From an uncultured Clostridia bacterium (GTDB lineage Bacteria > Bacillota > Clostridia > Oscillospirales > Acutalibacteraceae), in NCBI GenBank assembly GCA_947628665.1, contig CANRAU010000005.1, positions 1 through 64,000 on the forward strand: a stretch of 64,000 nt of DNA, written 5' to 3'. Under the pieces are notes generated by a model. It was not told where the DNA came from and did not search any database. It saw only the letters and a list, made by a program, of their open reading frames with translations. Positions 6,240 through 15,945 of this stretch are shown here, piece after piece. How positions within the stretch are numbered: the first letter of the stretch is position 1; the number at the start of each line of letters is the position of its first letter. The translations under genes and the position numbers were made by a program.

Positions 6240-8919
6240 AGTGGACGATGGGCGCATCACCATCGGAAACGCCTATATTTTGCGCGAATTTTCGCTGTCG
6301 CAGGATATGGAATTCCGCACGCGGCGTATTTGCAACCGCCGCACAGCAGAACCCCTGGATCTGTTTTTTCAGCTGTGTTCCGAGGAATTTGTGCTGCGCG
6401 TTTTGGTCAAGCGCAAAAAAACGGCCGTTTTGAAGTCCTCCATGCTCAAGGTGGCGGATATTCTCACAGAAAGCAAGGACGGCCGAAAAACTCTGTGCAT
6501 TCATTTTGCGCCCTTCCGTGCGCTGGACGTTGCCTACCTGATTTCCGAGTATATCGAAGTACGCGACGACACGCCCTTCCTCTATAAAACCTTACAGATT
6601 TCGGCTTCCGACCCCGATATTGTGATCGATTCGATCGACACCGAGTATATTTCTCTGCCGCGCAATCTGCGGCAAAAATGGAGCAGACCCTTAGAAAAAG
6701 GGGCGCATCTTACCGCGTTTCAAACGATGCTCGGGCAGCCTGTTTATTTAAACGGGATGTACACGGGCAGCGAATTCCCCGCCAACGACAACAACATCGA
6801 GGACGGCATCGCCCATGTGCGTTATTATGCGGGCAAAACGCTTTCGGAGCTTTCCGGCGGCAAGGGAACGTATACGACGTGGAAAACCGTGTTCGGCGCG
6901 GCGAGAAGCACGGATATGGAGGACGTTCGCGCGGACTTCCTTTCGTATATCCGCTCCATTTCGCAGCCGCTGTATTTGCGCACGCAGTATAATTCGTGGT
7001 TCGACCATATGCTCGACATCGACGAAAAAAATATTAACGATTCGTTTTTAAAAATCGAAAAGGGCTTAACGCAAAACGGCGTGCCGCCCCTGCACGCGTA
7101 TGTGGTGGACGACGGCTGGAATAACTACGACAGGGATTTTTGGGGCTTTAACGACAAATTCCCGAACGGATTTTCCGAAAGCACCGTGCTTACGCGGCGG
7201 CTTTCGTCGAATTTCGGGATGTGGCTCGGCCCGCGCGGCGGCTACAACGCGAAAACGCGCCCGTTTGCCAAGCGTATGGAGCGGGCAAACAAGGGCGGCT
7301 ATAACCGTCGCGGCTTCGACGTGTGTACTGCCGACCACCGCTATCAAAAGAATTTGGCGGCGCTGTTTGCGGACTATATGGATCGTTTTGACATCGATTA
7401 TTGGAAATTAGACGGCTTTATGGTCAAGTCCTGTCCGTCGAAAAGGCACGGGCATCCCACGGGCGGCCATGCGGATATGTACTGCTTTACCGACCATTGG
7501 GAAAACTGGATCAAAATACTTCGCGGTATGCGCGCCCATCGCGCCGAGGCAGGCAAAGCGCTTTGGCTAAATCTGACGTGCTACTGCAATTTAAGCCCGT
7601 GGTTTTTACAGTTCTGCGAAAGCATGTGGATCCAAAACAGCGACGACGTCGGCTTTATCGATGAGACGTCTGACGGCGAAAACATGCACGGCGACGACGC
7701 AGACCGCATGCTGACCTATCGCGACGCGCGGTACTTCGATTTCTGCCGCAAGTATCAATACCAGTTTCCGCTGTCGGGGCTTTACAACCACGAGCCGATT
7801 TATGGCAATTCCGCCAAGGTGCAAATGACCGACGACGCGTTTCGCAAGTATATGTATATGCTTGCGACGCGCGGTACGGCGTTTTGGGAGCTGTATTACA
7901 GCTTTGCGCTGTTCGACGATGCGAAATGGCGTATCTGTGCGGATGTGCTGCGTTTTATAGCGGAGAATTTCCACATTTTGCGCAATGCGCGGCTCATCGG
8001 CGGCTCTCCCGAAGCGGGCGCGGTATACGGGTACGCCGCCTGGGAGGGACACGAGGGGATAATTTCGGTACGCAATCCGCTGAACCGACCGCAATCCTTT
8101 TCTTTCACGCTCGACCGCCGTATAGGCGTAAGCGCCGGGGAAGAACCTTTCTGCTGTGCAGTGCTTTTGCCGTATACGGCTGCGTCTGATCCGAAACCCT
8201 ATTCCTTCGGCGATACGATTTCGCTGGATCTGCAGCCGCATGAGGTACGGATTTTCAAATTCGGCGCGCCCGAGGTGAAAGCGCCGCGTCTTGTGCGCGC
8301 CAAAATGACGGATGCGCGCACCGCGTTGCTGACCTTTGACAAGCATATTTCCGTAAAGGAAGAAAGCTTTACGGAAAATGGTATGCCCCTTCCCGCCGAA
8401 CTTTTGGAAAACTACAGCGAAGTGCGCGTTACCCTGCCGAATCCGCTTGCGGACGGCGCGCAGACCGAAATAACGGTGGACATTTGCGACCTGTACGGCA
8501 ATGCGCTGCAAAGCGCCGTCGCGCTGACCTATTATCCTGACGGCAGATTGCCGGGCGTTTACACGGGCGACAGCGATTTTACGCTGCGCTTACGGCTTGA
8601 TCACGCGCCGAAGGACGGCGTATTGCTTACGCAGGGAACGGATTTTGTAGTTTCCGTGTCGGGCGGCAGGCTGATCGCGGATTGCAAAGGGCTGAAAGCG
8701 CGTGCCGAAATTCCCGTGCGTGAAAAGGGTAAGGTACGCGTAGATGTGGTGCGTGAACGAAGCGGGCTTTTAAAAATTTATGTGGACGGGACTTTGGCAG
8801 GCTCTGCGTATGACCCGAACCGCGTGTGCAAGCGCTTAGACGCCGAAACCTTACAGACCCACTCCGCCGTACTTGCCTGCGCCTATTACGATAAGGCGTT
8901 GGCCTTTGACGAATTGTAA
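6211..8919 (+). CDS. GH36-like alpha-galactosidase family glycosidase
   Basis: A cytoplasmic glycosidase of 902 residues without a signal peptide. The clan-D TIM barrel spans roughly residues 250-620, with AYVVDDGWNNY near residue 300, the nucleophile motif YWKLDGF (D401) and a likely acid/base Asp in NSDDVGF (D478/D479). Flanks are a beta-rich N-terminal domain and a long C-terminal beta-rich region with a laminin-G-like look. The ATG at 6211 was chosen because AGGAGG lies six bases before it; an upstream ATG at 6205 is too close. It is longer than typical GH36 enzymes, so substrate specificity (alpha-galactoside or another alpha-linked sugar) is open. It is followed by a GH31 gene. Confidence 0.85.
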   Translation: MCYPNHAFIEVDDGRITIGNAYILREFSLSQDMEFRTRRICNRRTAEPLDLFFQLCSEEFVLRVLVKRKKTAVLKSSMLKVADILTESKDGRKTLCIHFAPFRALDVAYLISEYIEVRDDTPFLYKTLQISASDPDIVIDSIDTEYISLPRNLRQKWSRPLEKGAHLTAFQTMLGQPVYLNGMYTGSEFPANDNNIEDGIAHVRYYAGKTLSELSGGKGTYTTWKTVFGAARSTDMEDVRADFLSYIRSISQPLYLRTQYNSWFDHMLDIDEKNINDSFLKIEKGLTQNGVPPLHAYVVDDGWNNYDRDFWGFNDKFPNGFSESTVLTRRLSSNFGMWLGPRGGYNAKTRPFAKRMERANKGGYNRRGFDVCTADHRYQKNLAALFADYMDRFDIDYWKLDGFMVKSCPSKRHGHPTGGHADMYCFTDHWENWIKILRGMRAHRAEAGKALWLNLTCYCNLSPWFLQFCESMWIQNSDDVGFIDETSDGENMHGDDADRMLTYRDARYFDFCRKYQYQFPLSGLYNHEPIYGNSAKVQMTDDAFRKYMYMLATRGTAFWELYYSFALFDDAKWRICADVLRFIAENFHILRNARLIGGSPEAGAVYGYAAWEGHEGIISVRNPLNRPQSFSFTLDRRIGVSAGEEPFCCAVLLPYTAASDPKPYSFGDTISLDLQPHEVRIFKFGAPEVKAPRLVRAKMTDARTALLTFDKHISVKEESFTENGMPLPAELLENYSEVRVTLPNPLADGAQTEITVDICDLYGNALQSAVALTYYPDGRLPGVYTGDSDFTLRLRLDHAPKDGVLLTQGTDFVVSVSGGRLIADCKGLKARAEIPVREKGKVRVDVVRERSGLLKIYVDGTLAGSAYDPNRVCKRLDAETLQTHSAVLACAYYDKALAFDEL

Positions 8920-8960
8920 GCACGGACAGACCAAAAACGCGTGTTTTGGGAGGAATCACC

Positions 8961-11372
8961 ATGCAAGCCTTACATGCACATTTGCTGATGGACGACACGA
9001 AAGCCGGCTCCCCAAAGGAGAACTGCATCACCGTGGGCGCAACGCGCGTCAGCGTGCTGATGCCGCAGGTGTTGCGCATCGAGCACGACAAGTCTATGAC
9101 CTTTACAGACGAACCCACCCAAAGCATATGGTATCGGGATCAGGGAAAGGTGGATTTCACCCATGCCCAAAGCGGCGCGCATCTGACGATCCAAACCCAA
9201 AAGGCGGCTTTTACAGTCGATACGGCGCGCGGGAAGCTTCTGTATGTGGAAATCGACGGAAAGGTCATCCATCCGAACGCGCGGAACAATTTGAAAGGTA
9301 CGGCGCGCACGCTTGATATGACCTTTGGAGCAATTCCGTTGAAAGACGGCGTGCTTTCAAGGGACGGCGTGGCGCTGCTCGATGACAGCCGTTCCCTGAT
9401 TTTGGAAAACGGTATGACCGCCGAACGCAAAGCGACGGGAACAGATCTCTATGTTTTCGCCTTCGGCACGGATTATATCGCCGCCGTGCAGGCGCTGTAT
9501 GCACTTTCGGGAAACGCGCCGCTCGTACCGCGTTTTGCGCTGGGCAACTGGTGGAGCCGCTATCACGCGTACACGCAGGAGGAGTATCAGGAGCTGATGC
9601 TGACCTTTGCGCGCAAAAATATTCCCCTGACGGTCGCCACGATCGATATGGATTGGCATTGGGTGGACGTGACAAAGCATTTTCCCGACGCGTTTGACAA
9701 AAAAACACACGGCCTCACTTTGATCGGAAGCCATCAGCCGGGCTGGACGGGGTATAGCTGGAACACCGAGCTGTTCCCCGACCCGAAGGGCTTTTTGGCG
9801 TTTCTGCATGAGCAGGGCTTGAAAACGACCGTTAATCTGCATCCCGCGTTGGGCTTTCGGTGCTTTGAGGATTGCTATGCCGACATGGCAAAGGCAATGG
9901 GGATAGACCCCGCCGAAAAGAAAACGGTCGAATTCGATATTGCCGACACGCGGTTTATCAACAATTATCTTGATATCGGTCACCATACGCACGAGCAAAA
10001 CGGCGTGGATTTCTGGTGGATCGACTGGCAGCAGGGAACAAAAAGCGCGCTTGCGGGCTTAGACCCACTTTGGTCGCTCAACCATTATCATTATCTCGAC
10101 AGCGGCCGCAGTGAGAAACGCCCGCTGATCTTGTCGCGCTACGCAGGAATAGGCTCGCACCGTTATCCGCTGGGCTTTTCGGGCGATACGGCTATGACCT
10201 GGCGCGTGCTGCGCTTCCAGCCCTATTTTACCGCCACGGCGGCCAACTGCGGCTATACATGGTGGAGTCATGACATCGGCGGGCATCATTCCGGCGTCCA
10301 TGACGACGAGCTGTATACCCGCTGGGTGCAGTTCGGCGTGTTTTCCCCGATTTTGCGCCTGCATTCCACGGCAAACGCCCTGTTCGGCAAAGAACCCTGG
10401 AATTACACACGGCCGACGGAGCGTTTGGTCACCGACGCGCTTCGTCTGCGCCACAGCCTGATCCCGTATATCTATTCCATGAATTACCGCAATTACGCCG
10501 AGGGTCGCGCGCTCTGCGAGCCGCTTTATTATACCGACCCGCAGGCGCAGGATGCGTATCGCTGCAAAAACGGCTATATGTTCGGCTCGGAGCTGCTCGT
10601 ATGCCCCGTGACCTCCCGCTGCGACAAGCGCACGCGCCACGCAAAAACCAAGGTGTACCTGCCGAAAGGCCGCTGGACGAACTTCTTTACGGGAGAAATT
10701 TACATAGGTGGCAGAACCGTTACGGTACACAGCGATATGGATTCCATCCCCGTGTTTGCCAAAAGCGGCGCGGTGATCCCCATGTCGCTGGACGCGGGCA
10801 ACCGCACGGCGAATCCCGAACAGATGCTGCTGCGCCTGTATCGCGGGAACGGCGATTTTACCCTGTATGAGGACGACGGCGAGACCAAAGCGTTCGAGAC
10901 GGGGGACTGCAGCAAAACCTCGATTCGCCTTCAAGAACAGGACGATACGCTGACCTTTACGCTGAACGGCGCGACGGCAAAGCCCTATAGCCCTGAAAGC
11001 CGTGCATTTACGCTGCATTTTGCCGACGTCGTTTCGGTGCGGGAGGTGCAGGCGACGGCAAACGGCGCGCCTGTAAAGGCGGATACAACGAGCAGTCCCG
11101 AAGCGGGCGTGACCGTTACGCTCGCGCCCCTCCCCATAGAGACGGCGCTTGAAATACGCCTTGTCGGGATCACCGCGCGGCAAAACCCGCCGTATTCCGA
11201 GCGCATCCGCCGCATTTTGACGCAATACAACGCCGGCAATATACGCAAGAGTGTGACCTATATGGGGCTCGCACACAAAAAGAGCCGCGAAGAAGCGATC
11301 GCGGCGGCCAAACGCGTGACAAACCGGCAACTGCGCGCGTGGCTTTTGGAAGCGCTTTGCGATATGGAATAA
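8961..11372 (+). CDS. GH31 family alpha-glycosidase
   Basis: An exo-acting alpha-glucosidase or alpha-xylosidase family enzyme of 803 residues, cytoplasmic (no signal peptide). It has an N-terminal beta-sandwich, a barrel starting at FALGNWWSRYHAY (about residue 190), the nucleophile motif WWIDWQQG (D355) and the acid/base in GFSGDT (D409). C-terminal beta domains follow, ending with an unusual Arg/Lys-rich helical tail after residue 735. The ATG at 8961 has GGGAGG seven bases upstream. It pairs with the GH36-like gene 41 bp upstream, suggesting joint breakdown of an alpha-linked oligosaccharide. No transporter or regulator is adjacent. Confidence 0.9.
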   Translation: MQALHAHLLMDDTKAGSPKENCITVGATRVSVLMPQVLRIEHDKSMTFTDEPTQSIWYRDQGKVDFTHAQSGAHLTIQTQKAAFTVDTARGKLLYVEIDGKVIHPNARNNLKGTARTLDMTFGAIPLKDGVLSRDGVALLDDSRSLILENGMTAERKATGTDLYVFAFGTDYIAAVQALYALSGNAPLVPRFALGNWWSRYHAYTQEEYQELMLTFARKNIPLTVATIDMDWHWVDVTKHFPDAFDKKTHGLTLIGSHQPGWTGYSWNTELFPDPKGFLAFLHEQGLKTTVNLHPALGFRCFEDCYADMAKAMGIDPAEKKTVEFDIADTRFINNYLDIGHHTHEQNGVDFWWIDWQQGTKSALAGLDPLWSLNHYHYLDSGRSEKRPLILSRYAGIGSHRYPLGFSGDTAMTWRVLRFQPYFTATAANCGYTWWSHDIGGHHSGVHDDELYTRWVQFGVFSPILRLHSTANALFGKEPWNYTRPTERLVTDALRLRHSLIPYIYSMNYRNYAEGRALCEPLYYTDPQAQDAYRCKNGYMFGSELLVCPVTSRCDKRTRHAKTKVYLPKGRWTNFFTGEIYIGGRTVTVHSDMDSIPVFAKSGAVIPMSLDAGNRTANPEQMLLRLYRGNGDFTLYEDDGETKAFETGDCSKTSIRLQEQDDTLTFTLNGATAKPYSPESRAFTLHFADVVSVREVQATANGAPVKADTTSSPEAGVTVTLAPLPIETALEIRLVGITARQNPPYSERIRRILTQYNAGNIRKSVTYMGLAHKKSREEAIAAAKRVTNRQLRAWLLEALCDME

Positions 11373-11410
11373 TCGTATTGTCCATTCGGATTTGTCGGAG
11401 GTGTTTTTGG

Positions 11411-12217
11411 TTGAGCGGATTTTGCTGTCCCGTGTGCGGAGAGGCGCTGACCTCAACGCCCAAAACACTGGTCTGCGCGAATCGGCACAGCTTTGACGTC
11501 GCCAAAAGCGGCTATGTGTCGCTGCTGCAAACGTCGAGCCGCGGCAACCACGGCGACAATCCGCAAATGGTCGCGGCGCGCCGCGCCTTTTTGGAAACGG
11601 GTGCGTATGCGCATTTGCGGGATGCCATAGGGGACTTGGCGGAGAGATACGCGACCGACGGCGGGACGTTGCTGGACAGCGGCTGCGGCGAGGGCTATTA
11701 TACGGCCGCTGTTTTGGAACGCTTGGGAGCGCGCATGGAGGTCTTGGGTCTGGATATTTCCAAATCCGCCGTGCGTTTGGCGGCAAAACGCTGTAAACAG
11801 GGACATTTCGCCGTGGCAAGCGCGTTCCATATGCCCGTCAAAGACGGCAGCATCGATCTGCTGCTGCAAATTTTCTCCCCCGACAGCGCATCGGAATTCG
11901 CCCGCGTTTTAAGGCGCGGCGGGGCTTTGCTCGAATGCATCCCGGGCAGGCGGCACTTGTACGGGCTGAAAGCCGCCGTGTACGATACGCCCTATGAAAA
12001 TGAAGTGTCTCCGTTTGAAAAGTCGGGCTATCGCTTCCTCGAGCAACGGCATTTGATGCGGGAGATCACATTGGAAACCCCCGAGGACATCCGAAACCTG
12101 TTTTGGATGACGCCGTATTATTATAAAACGGGCGCGCGGGAGCAGAAGCGTTTGGAAGAACGCACCGCCCTCACGACCGAAACGGAATTCTATGTAACCG
12201 TATACCAAAAGCTGTAA
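11411..12217 (+). CDS. rlmA: 23S rRNA (guanine-N1)-methyltransferase RlmA family
   Basis: A 268-residue SAM-dependent methyltransferase. The N-terminus has the RlmA zinc finger (FCCPVCGEAL, later VCANRHSFD), then GYVSLLQ and a class I methyltransferase fold with LLDSGCGEGYY as the SAM loop (about residue 88) and VLGLDISKSAV. Family members methylate G745 or G748 of 23S rRNA, the latter affecting macrolide binding in streptococci. The TTG at 11411 is seven bases after GGAGGTG. It begins 38 bp after the GH31 gene and may be read with it. Confidence 0.9.
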   Translation: MSGFCCPVCGEALTSTPKTLVCANRHSFDVAKSGYVSLLQTSSRGNHGDNPQMVAARRAFLETGAYAHLRDAIGDLAERYATDGGTLLDSGCGEGYYTAAVLERLGARMEVLGLDISKSAVRLAAKRCKQGHFAVASAFHMPVKDGSIDLLLQIFSPDSASEFARVLRRGGALLECIPGRRHLYGLKAAVYDTPYENEVSPFEKSGYRFLEQRHLMREITLETPEDIRNLFWMTPYYYKTGAREQKRLEERTALTTETEFYVTVYQKL

Positions 12218-12265
12218 AACGATTTCCTTTACACAGGGAAGCAGACGTCTTTACGCAATTATGGG

Positions 12266-12294
12266 TTGCAGTTTTTGGGATTTTCCAGTATAAT
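12266..12294 (+). promoter_or_regulatory. Sigma-A promoter of zapA
   Basis: TTGCAG at 12266-12271 and TATAAT at 12289-12294 are separated by 17 bp, 45 bp before the zapA ATG. Confidence 0.65.
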
Positions 12295-12339
12295 AGGAAC
12301 GTGAACATACAGGATGCTTGGATTTGAGGTGTTTGGAAT

Positions 12340-12708
12340 ATGGAAAAGAACAAAGTCAGAGTCACCATCGCGGGCGTCAGTTATTCGCTCATCACCGATG
12401 AAACGGCGGAATACACCAACGAGATCGCGACCGAGATCGACGAAAAAATGCGCGAGCTGCAAGGTGCGAATCCGTTTATGTCCACCAATCAGGCGGCGGT
12501 GCTCGTAGCGATCGAATTTGCCGATAAGGCCAAAAAAGCCGAGCAATTCGCCGAGGGCTATCGTTCCCAAATCAAGGACTATTTGAAGGACGCTTCCGAA
12601 GCGCAGACCGAGCGCGATTTTTACAAGCGCGAGCTGGATCGTGTGCGCACCGAGGCGAAATCGAAAGCCGATCAAATCAATTTGTTTGCACCGCAGAACC
12701 ATGGCTGA
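12340..12708 (+). CDS. zapA: Cell division protein ZapA
   Basis: ZapA binds and bundles FtsZ filaments at the division site. The 122 residues have the expected N-terminal KVRVTIAGVSYSL strand pair, the globular head, and a C-terminal coiled coil (about residues 70-115). The binding site GAGGTG precedes the ATG, and its own promoter lies upstream. The last eight bases overlap the next gene (ATG at 12701). In many Firmicutes zapA also sits near a U32 family gene and mutS2, so this pairing is typical. Confidence 0.92.
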   Translation: MEKNKVRVTIAGVSYSLITDETAEYTNEIATEIDEKMRELQGANPFMSTNQAAVLVAIEFADKAKKAEQFAEGYRSQIKDYLKDASEAQTERDFYKRELDRVRTEAKSKADQINLFAPQNHG

Positions 12709-14719
12709 ACCTGAAATTTTGGCGCCCTGCGGCAGTATGGAAGCCCTGACGGCAGCCGTGCGCTGCGGGGCGGACGCCGTCTATTTCGGCATGGGCGATT
12801 TTAACGCGCGCAGGCACGCGGGCGTTTTGGACGCGCAGGAAGCGGTGGGGATTTGCCGCTTGCACGGCGTGAAAAGCTATGTGACGCTCAACACGCTCGT
12901 GACCGATGCAGAACTCGAAAATTTTATCGAAACACTCAAGCGTACCTGTCGTCTGTCGGCAGATGCGCTTATTTTGCAGGATCTGGGCGCACTGCGCCTC
13001 ATGCGTACGCTGTGTCCCGATATGCGGCTGCACGCGTCTACGCAAATGTCGGTCGGCACGCCCCTGGGGCTTGCACTCTTAAAAGAAAGGGGCTTTCGCC
13101 GCGCGGTACTCCCGCGGGAGCTTTCCCGCGCGGAAATCGAAACTGTCTTACAGGACGCGCCCTTGGAAACGGAGCTGTTCGTACACGGCGCGCTTTGTAT
13201 GTGCGTTTCGGGGCAGTGCCTGCTGAGCGCCATGCTTGGCTCGCGAAGCGGCAATCGGGGGCTTTGCGCACAGCCCTGCCGTCTGGCGTTCGCAGCTTCG
13301 GGCGGGACGGGGCATGATCTGAGCTTAAAGGATCTATCCCTGTTCCCCCATATTTCCAAACTGCAGGCGTGCGGCGTGACATCGCTCAAAATCGAGGGCA
13401 GGATGAAACGCCCCGAATATGTCGCGGCGGCGGTAACGGCCTGTCGGGAAGCGCGGGACAGTGTCTACAGCGAAAGCCGACAGCAGGATTTGGCGGCTTT
13501 GTTTTCGCGTTCGGGCTTTACCGACGGATATTACCAAAACCACCGAGGCCGCGAGATGTTCGGCACGCGGCAAAAAGAGGACGTTGTTTCGGCTACGGAT
13601 GCGCTTTTGAAAACTTATCAAAAGCTGTACGAAAAGGAACGCGCGGTGCGACCCGTGGCGTTTCGGTTTACCGCCAGGATCGGCGAAATACCGACCCTGA
13701 CGGCCGTTTGCGCGGGGCATACCGTCACAGCAAAAGGGCTTGTTCCCTGTGCGGCGGCGAAAACGCGCCCGCTAAGCCGTGATACGGTTTGCGCGCAACT
13801 GCAAAAGTGCGGCGGCACGGTGTTTTTTGCGGAAAGTATCGCTTGTACCATCGATGCAAATTGCAGTCTCCCGCTGTCCGCGCTCAACCAAATGCGGCGC
13901 GAAGCCCTGGATGCGCTCCGGTCGGCGCTCGAACAAAAAAAGCCGATACCCATTGCGGATATCCGCTTACAATACAAACCCCACACGGCAGGGCGGCCGA
14001 AACGGTATCTGCGTTTTCGGGATGTGCGCATGATCCCGCAAAACGTCCGATATGACCGTATGTTTTTGCCGCTCGATACGCCCAAAGCGACGCTGGAGGC
14101 GCTCGGCGCGGGGGTGTATCTGCCGCGCGGCCTTTTCGGCGCACAGCAGGCTGTCTTCGAGAAGATACGCGAGAGCGGCGCGCCCTATGCGCTGTGCGAT
14201 ACGCTCGACGCGGTGGCGATTGCAAAACGCGCGGGCGTGGAAGTCATCGGCGGCGCGTTTTTGAATCTGACGAATACCCCCGCGCTCGAGGAAGCGGCGG
14301 AGATCGGCGTTTCGGAAGCGACCGTTTCCCATGAGCTTACCCTGCGGCAGATCGGCTTACTCGGCGGCGACTTGCCGCGCGGCGTTTGCGTGTACGGCAG
14401 AACGCCGCTCATGCTCTTTCGCAACTGCCCGATCCGAAACGGGATGTCCTGTGTGGTGTGCGGGCGAAATCAGGTGTTGACCGACCGCAAGGGCATTTGC
14501 TTTCCCGTCCGCTGTGAAAACGGCTTTTCCGAGCTTTTCAATTCCCGCCCCGTGTATCTGGCGGACAGGCTCTCGGAAGTGCGAAACGTCGATTTTTATT
14601 TGTTTGACTTTACGACGGAGAGCGCGGCGGAATGCGCCCGCATTTTACGCGCCTACGATACGGGGGAAAGCCCGTCGGGCGCATACACAAGAGGATTATT
14701 TTACAGAGGTGTTGAATAA
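12701..14719 (+). CDS. Peptidase U32 family protein
   Basis: A 672-residue U32 protein. The N-terminal barrel begins EILAPCGSMEALTAAV, includes AVYFGMGDFNAR, and carries the conserved cysteine cluster MCVSGQCLLSA..GNRGLCAQPCR (about residues 166-195), followed by a C-terminal extension with CVVCGRN. Although named peptidases, characterised relatives RlhA and TrhP are needed for hydroxylation of 23S rRNA and tRNA, and those Cys residues probably bind an iron-sulfur cluster; which substrate this one serves is unknown. The ATG at 12701 overlaps the zapA end. No strong binding site is visible, consistent with coupling to zapA. Confidence 0.88.
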   Translation: MAEPEILAPCGSMEALTAAVRCGADAVYFGMGDFNARRHAGVLDAQEAVGICRLHGVKSYVTLNTLVTDAELENFIETLKRTCRLSADALILQDLGALRLMRTLCPDMRLHASTQMSVGTPLGLALLKERGFRRAVLPRELSRAEIETVLQDAPLETELFVHGALCMCVSGQCLLSAMLGSRSGNRGLCAQPCRLAFAASGGTGHDLSLKDLSLFPHISKLQACGVTSLKIEGRMKRPEYVAAAVTACREARDSVYSESRQQDLAALFSRSGFTDGYYQNHRGREMFGTRQKEDVVSATDALLKTYQKLYEKERAVRPVAFRFTARIGEIPTLTAVCAGHTVTAKGLVPCAAAKTRPLSRDTVCAQLQKCGGTVFFAESIACTIDANCSLPLSALNQMRREALDALRSALEQKKPIPIADIRLQYKPHTAGRPKRYLRFRDVRMIPQNVRYDRMFLPLDTPKATLEALGAGVYLPRGLFGAQQAVFEKIRESGAPYALCDTLDAVAIAKRAGVEVIGGAFLNLTNTPALEEAAEIGVSEATVSHELTLRQIGLLGGDLPRGVCVYGRTPLMLFRNCPIRNGMSCVVCGRNQVLTDRKGICFPVRCENGFSELFNSRPVYLADRLSEVRNVDFYLFDFTTESAAECARILRAYDTGESPSGAYTRGLFYRGVE

Positions 14720-15162
14720 TGGAAGTATTGAAAATCAGGAAAGTCAGAGAAAATGCAATCATCCCCAAGCGCGCGACAGTCGGCAGCGCGGGCTTGGATC
14801 TGTGCGCCTGCATAGATGCACCTTTAACGCTTGCGGGCGGAGAGACCGCGCGCATTCCCACGGGGCTTGCCATTGCATTGCCGAGTAAAGATTACGGCGC
14901 GTTCGTGTTTGCCCGCAGCGGCCTTTCCATTAAGCACGGCATCGGGCTTTTAAACGCCGTCGGCGTGATCGACAGTGACTACCGCGGCGAAATCCAGGTA
15001 GGCGTCATCAACCAGATCCGGGAGAGCTATACCATAGAACCCGGCGAACGCATTGCGCAGCTTGTGGTCATGCCCGTGTGCGCTTTGCCCGTGGAAGAAA
15101 CGGATTCGCTCGGCGAGACCGAACGCGGTGCGGGCGGATTCGGCTCTACGGGGACGAAATAA
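14719..15162 (+). CDS. dut: Deoxyuridine 5'-triphosphate nucleotidohydrolase
   Basis: dUTPase hydrolyses dUTP to dUMP and pyrophosphate, keeping uracil out of DNA and feeding dTMP synthesis. The 147-residue trimeric-type enzyme shows all five motifs: GSAGLDL, ARSGLSIKHGI, the catalytic-Asp motif NAVGVIDSDYRGEI, ERIAQLV and the C-terminal ERGAGGFGSTG arm. Its ATG shares one base with the stop of the U32 gene (TAATG). It converges on a minus-strand gene with only five bases between stops, and no terminator is visible there. Confidence 0.96.
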   Translation: MEVLKIRKVRENAIIPKRATVGSAGLDLCACIDAPLTLAGGETARIPTGLAIALPSKDYGAFVFARSGLSIKHGIGLLNAVGVIDSDYRGEIQVGVINQIRESYTIEPGERIAQLVVMPVCALPVEETDSLGETERGAGGFGSTGTK

Positions 15163-15167
15163 CCGTA

Positions 15168-15590
15168 TTAAGACATGATATACAAAAGCGCCATCAGCAG
15201 CGCTTCATCCGCACCCTCCGCTTTCAAAAGCAGCAGCAGTGAAAAAAGCATGGCTTCGTCGGGTTCCTGCAAAACCGTGTCGAGCAGATTGGCCTTGTCT
15301 TTTTGCGCCGTCTGCTGCTTTGCTTTTTGCGTTTCCGGCTCAAAATAGGTTTTAAAGGTCGGGTATGTTAAGTCCCGATCTTCAGGCAGATTGAGCGGCA
15401 TTTTAATGCGTCCGCCGTTTCGCTTCTGCGGCTGTGAAGATGTCGCGGGCGGGGACGACGCAACGGGACGCGCTTCCTGTTCGCGATTGGTGTTGTTCAC
15501 CGCCTCCCGCGAGTACATTTGCATATTGCGCACGCGTTCGAGCGCCTTTTCCTGCATTTCCTGCAGTTCGTCATAAGAATACTCACGCAT
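15168..15590 (-). CDS. Uncharacterised protein, third gene of a three-gene operon
   Basis: A 140-residue protein I do not recognise. The first 30 residues (YSYDELQEMQEKALERVRNM) form an amphipathic helix. A Pro/Ser/Gln-rich linker follows (about 38-60), then a segment with TFKTYFEP, and the last 45 residues are helical and very Leu/Ala-rich (LLLLLKAEGADEALLMALLY). No signal peptide and no cysteine were seen. It follows the 117-residue gene by one base and must be co-expressed with it. It has the same style as its two neighbours: a short helical body with a low-complexity linker. Confidence 0.7.
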   Translation of the reverse strand: MREYSYDELQEMQEKALERVRNMQMYSREAVNNTNREQEARPVASSPPATSSQPQKRNGGRIKMPLNLPEDRDLTYPTFKTYFEPETQKAKQQTAQKDKANLLDTVLQEPDEAMLFSLLLLLKAEGADEALLMALLYIMS

Positions 15591-15591
15591 A

Positions 15592-15945
15592 TCAGAACAA
15601 CCCCTTCAGCAGCGGCAACGCATCCATCAAGCGCAAAAACCGCAGCGCCTCATCGGCTTTTTGACGGCGATCCTCCGACAAAAGCGGCCGAAGCGCCTGT
15701 ATGAATTTGGTGCGGTCGTCCTCGTGCCGCATCTGTCCCGCAACGGCGGCGAGCGCTTTTGTCAAATCGTCGCCGAACAGGGAGGAAAGATTGCTGCCCG
15801 CATCGGATTTTTCAGGTGCGGGCGAAGATTTTTGCGCGGATGCGCCGCCCGAATTGGCGTTGCCGATCAGGTTTTGCGCGACGGATTTCAGCCTTTCCAA
15901 TTCCTCGGGGCTGACCGACGAGAGAAGATCACTGATGTTGTCCAT
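15592..15945 (-). CDS. Uncharacterised helical protein, second gene of a three-gene operon
   Basis: A 117-residue protein of unknown function. An N-terminal helix (ISDLLSSVSPEELERLKSVA), a Gly/Ser/Ala/Pro-rich linker at about residues 30-52, and a C-terminal helical half rich in Arg and Leu ending in LMDALPLLKGLF. No transmembrane segment or catalytic motif is visible. Its start overlaps the end of the 74-residue gene by 17 bp and it is followed one base later by the 140-residue gene. Confidence 0.7.
   Translation of the reverse strand: MDNISDLLSSVSPEELERLKSVAQNLIGNANSGGASAQKSSPAPEKSDAGSNLSSLFGDDLTKALAAVAGQMRHEDDRTKFIQALRPLLSEDRRQKADEALRFLRLMDALPLLKGLF

Noticed and set aside
7606..8511. 301-codon open frame on the minus strand
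   Set aside because: Antisense shadow of the GH36-like gene; no supporting signals.
10059..11819. 586-codon open frame on the minus strand
   Set aside because: It lies antisense to the GH31 and rlmA genes, has no ribosome site or recognisable domain, and is Arg/His-rich as expected of a shadow frame in GC-rich coding DNA.
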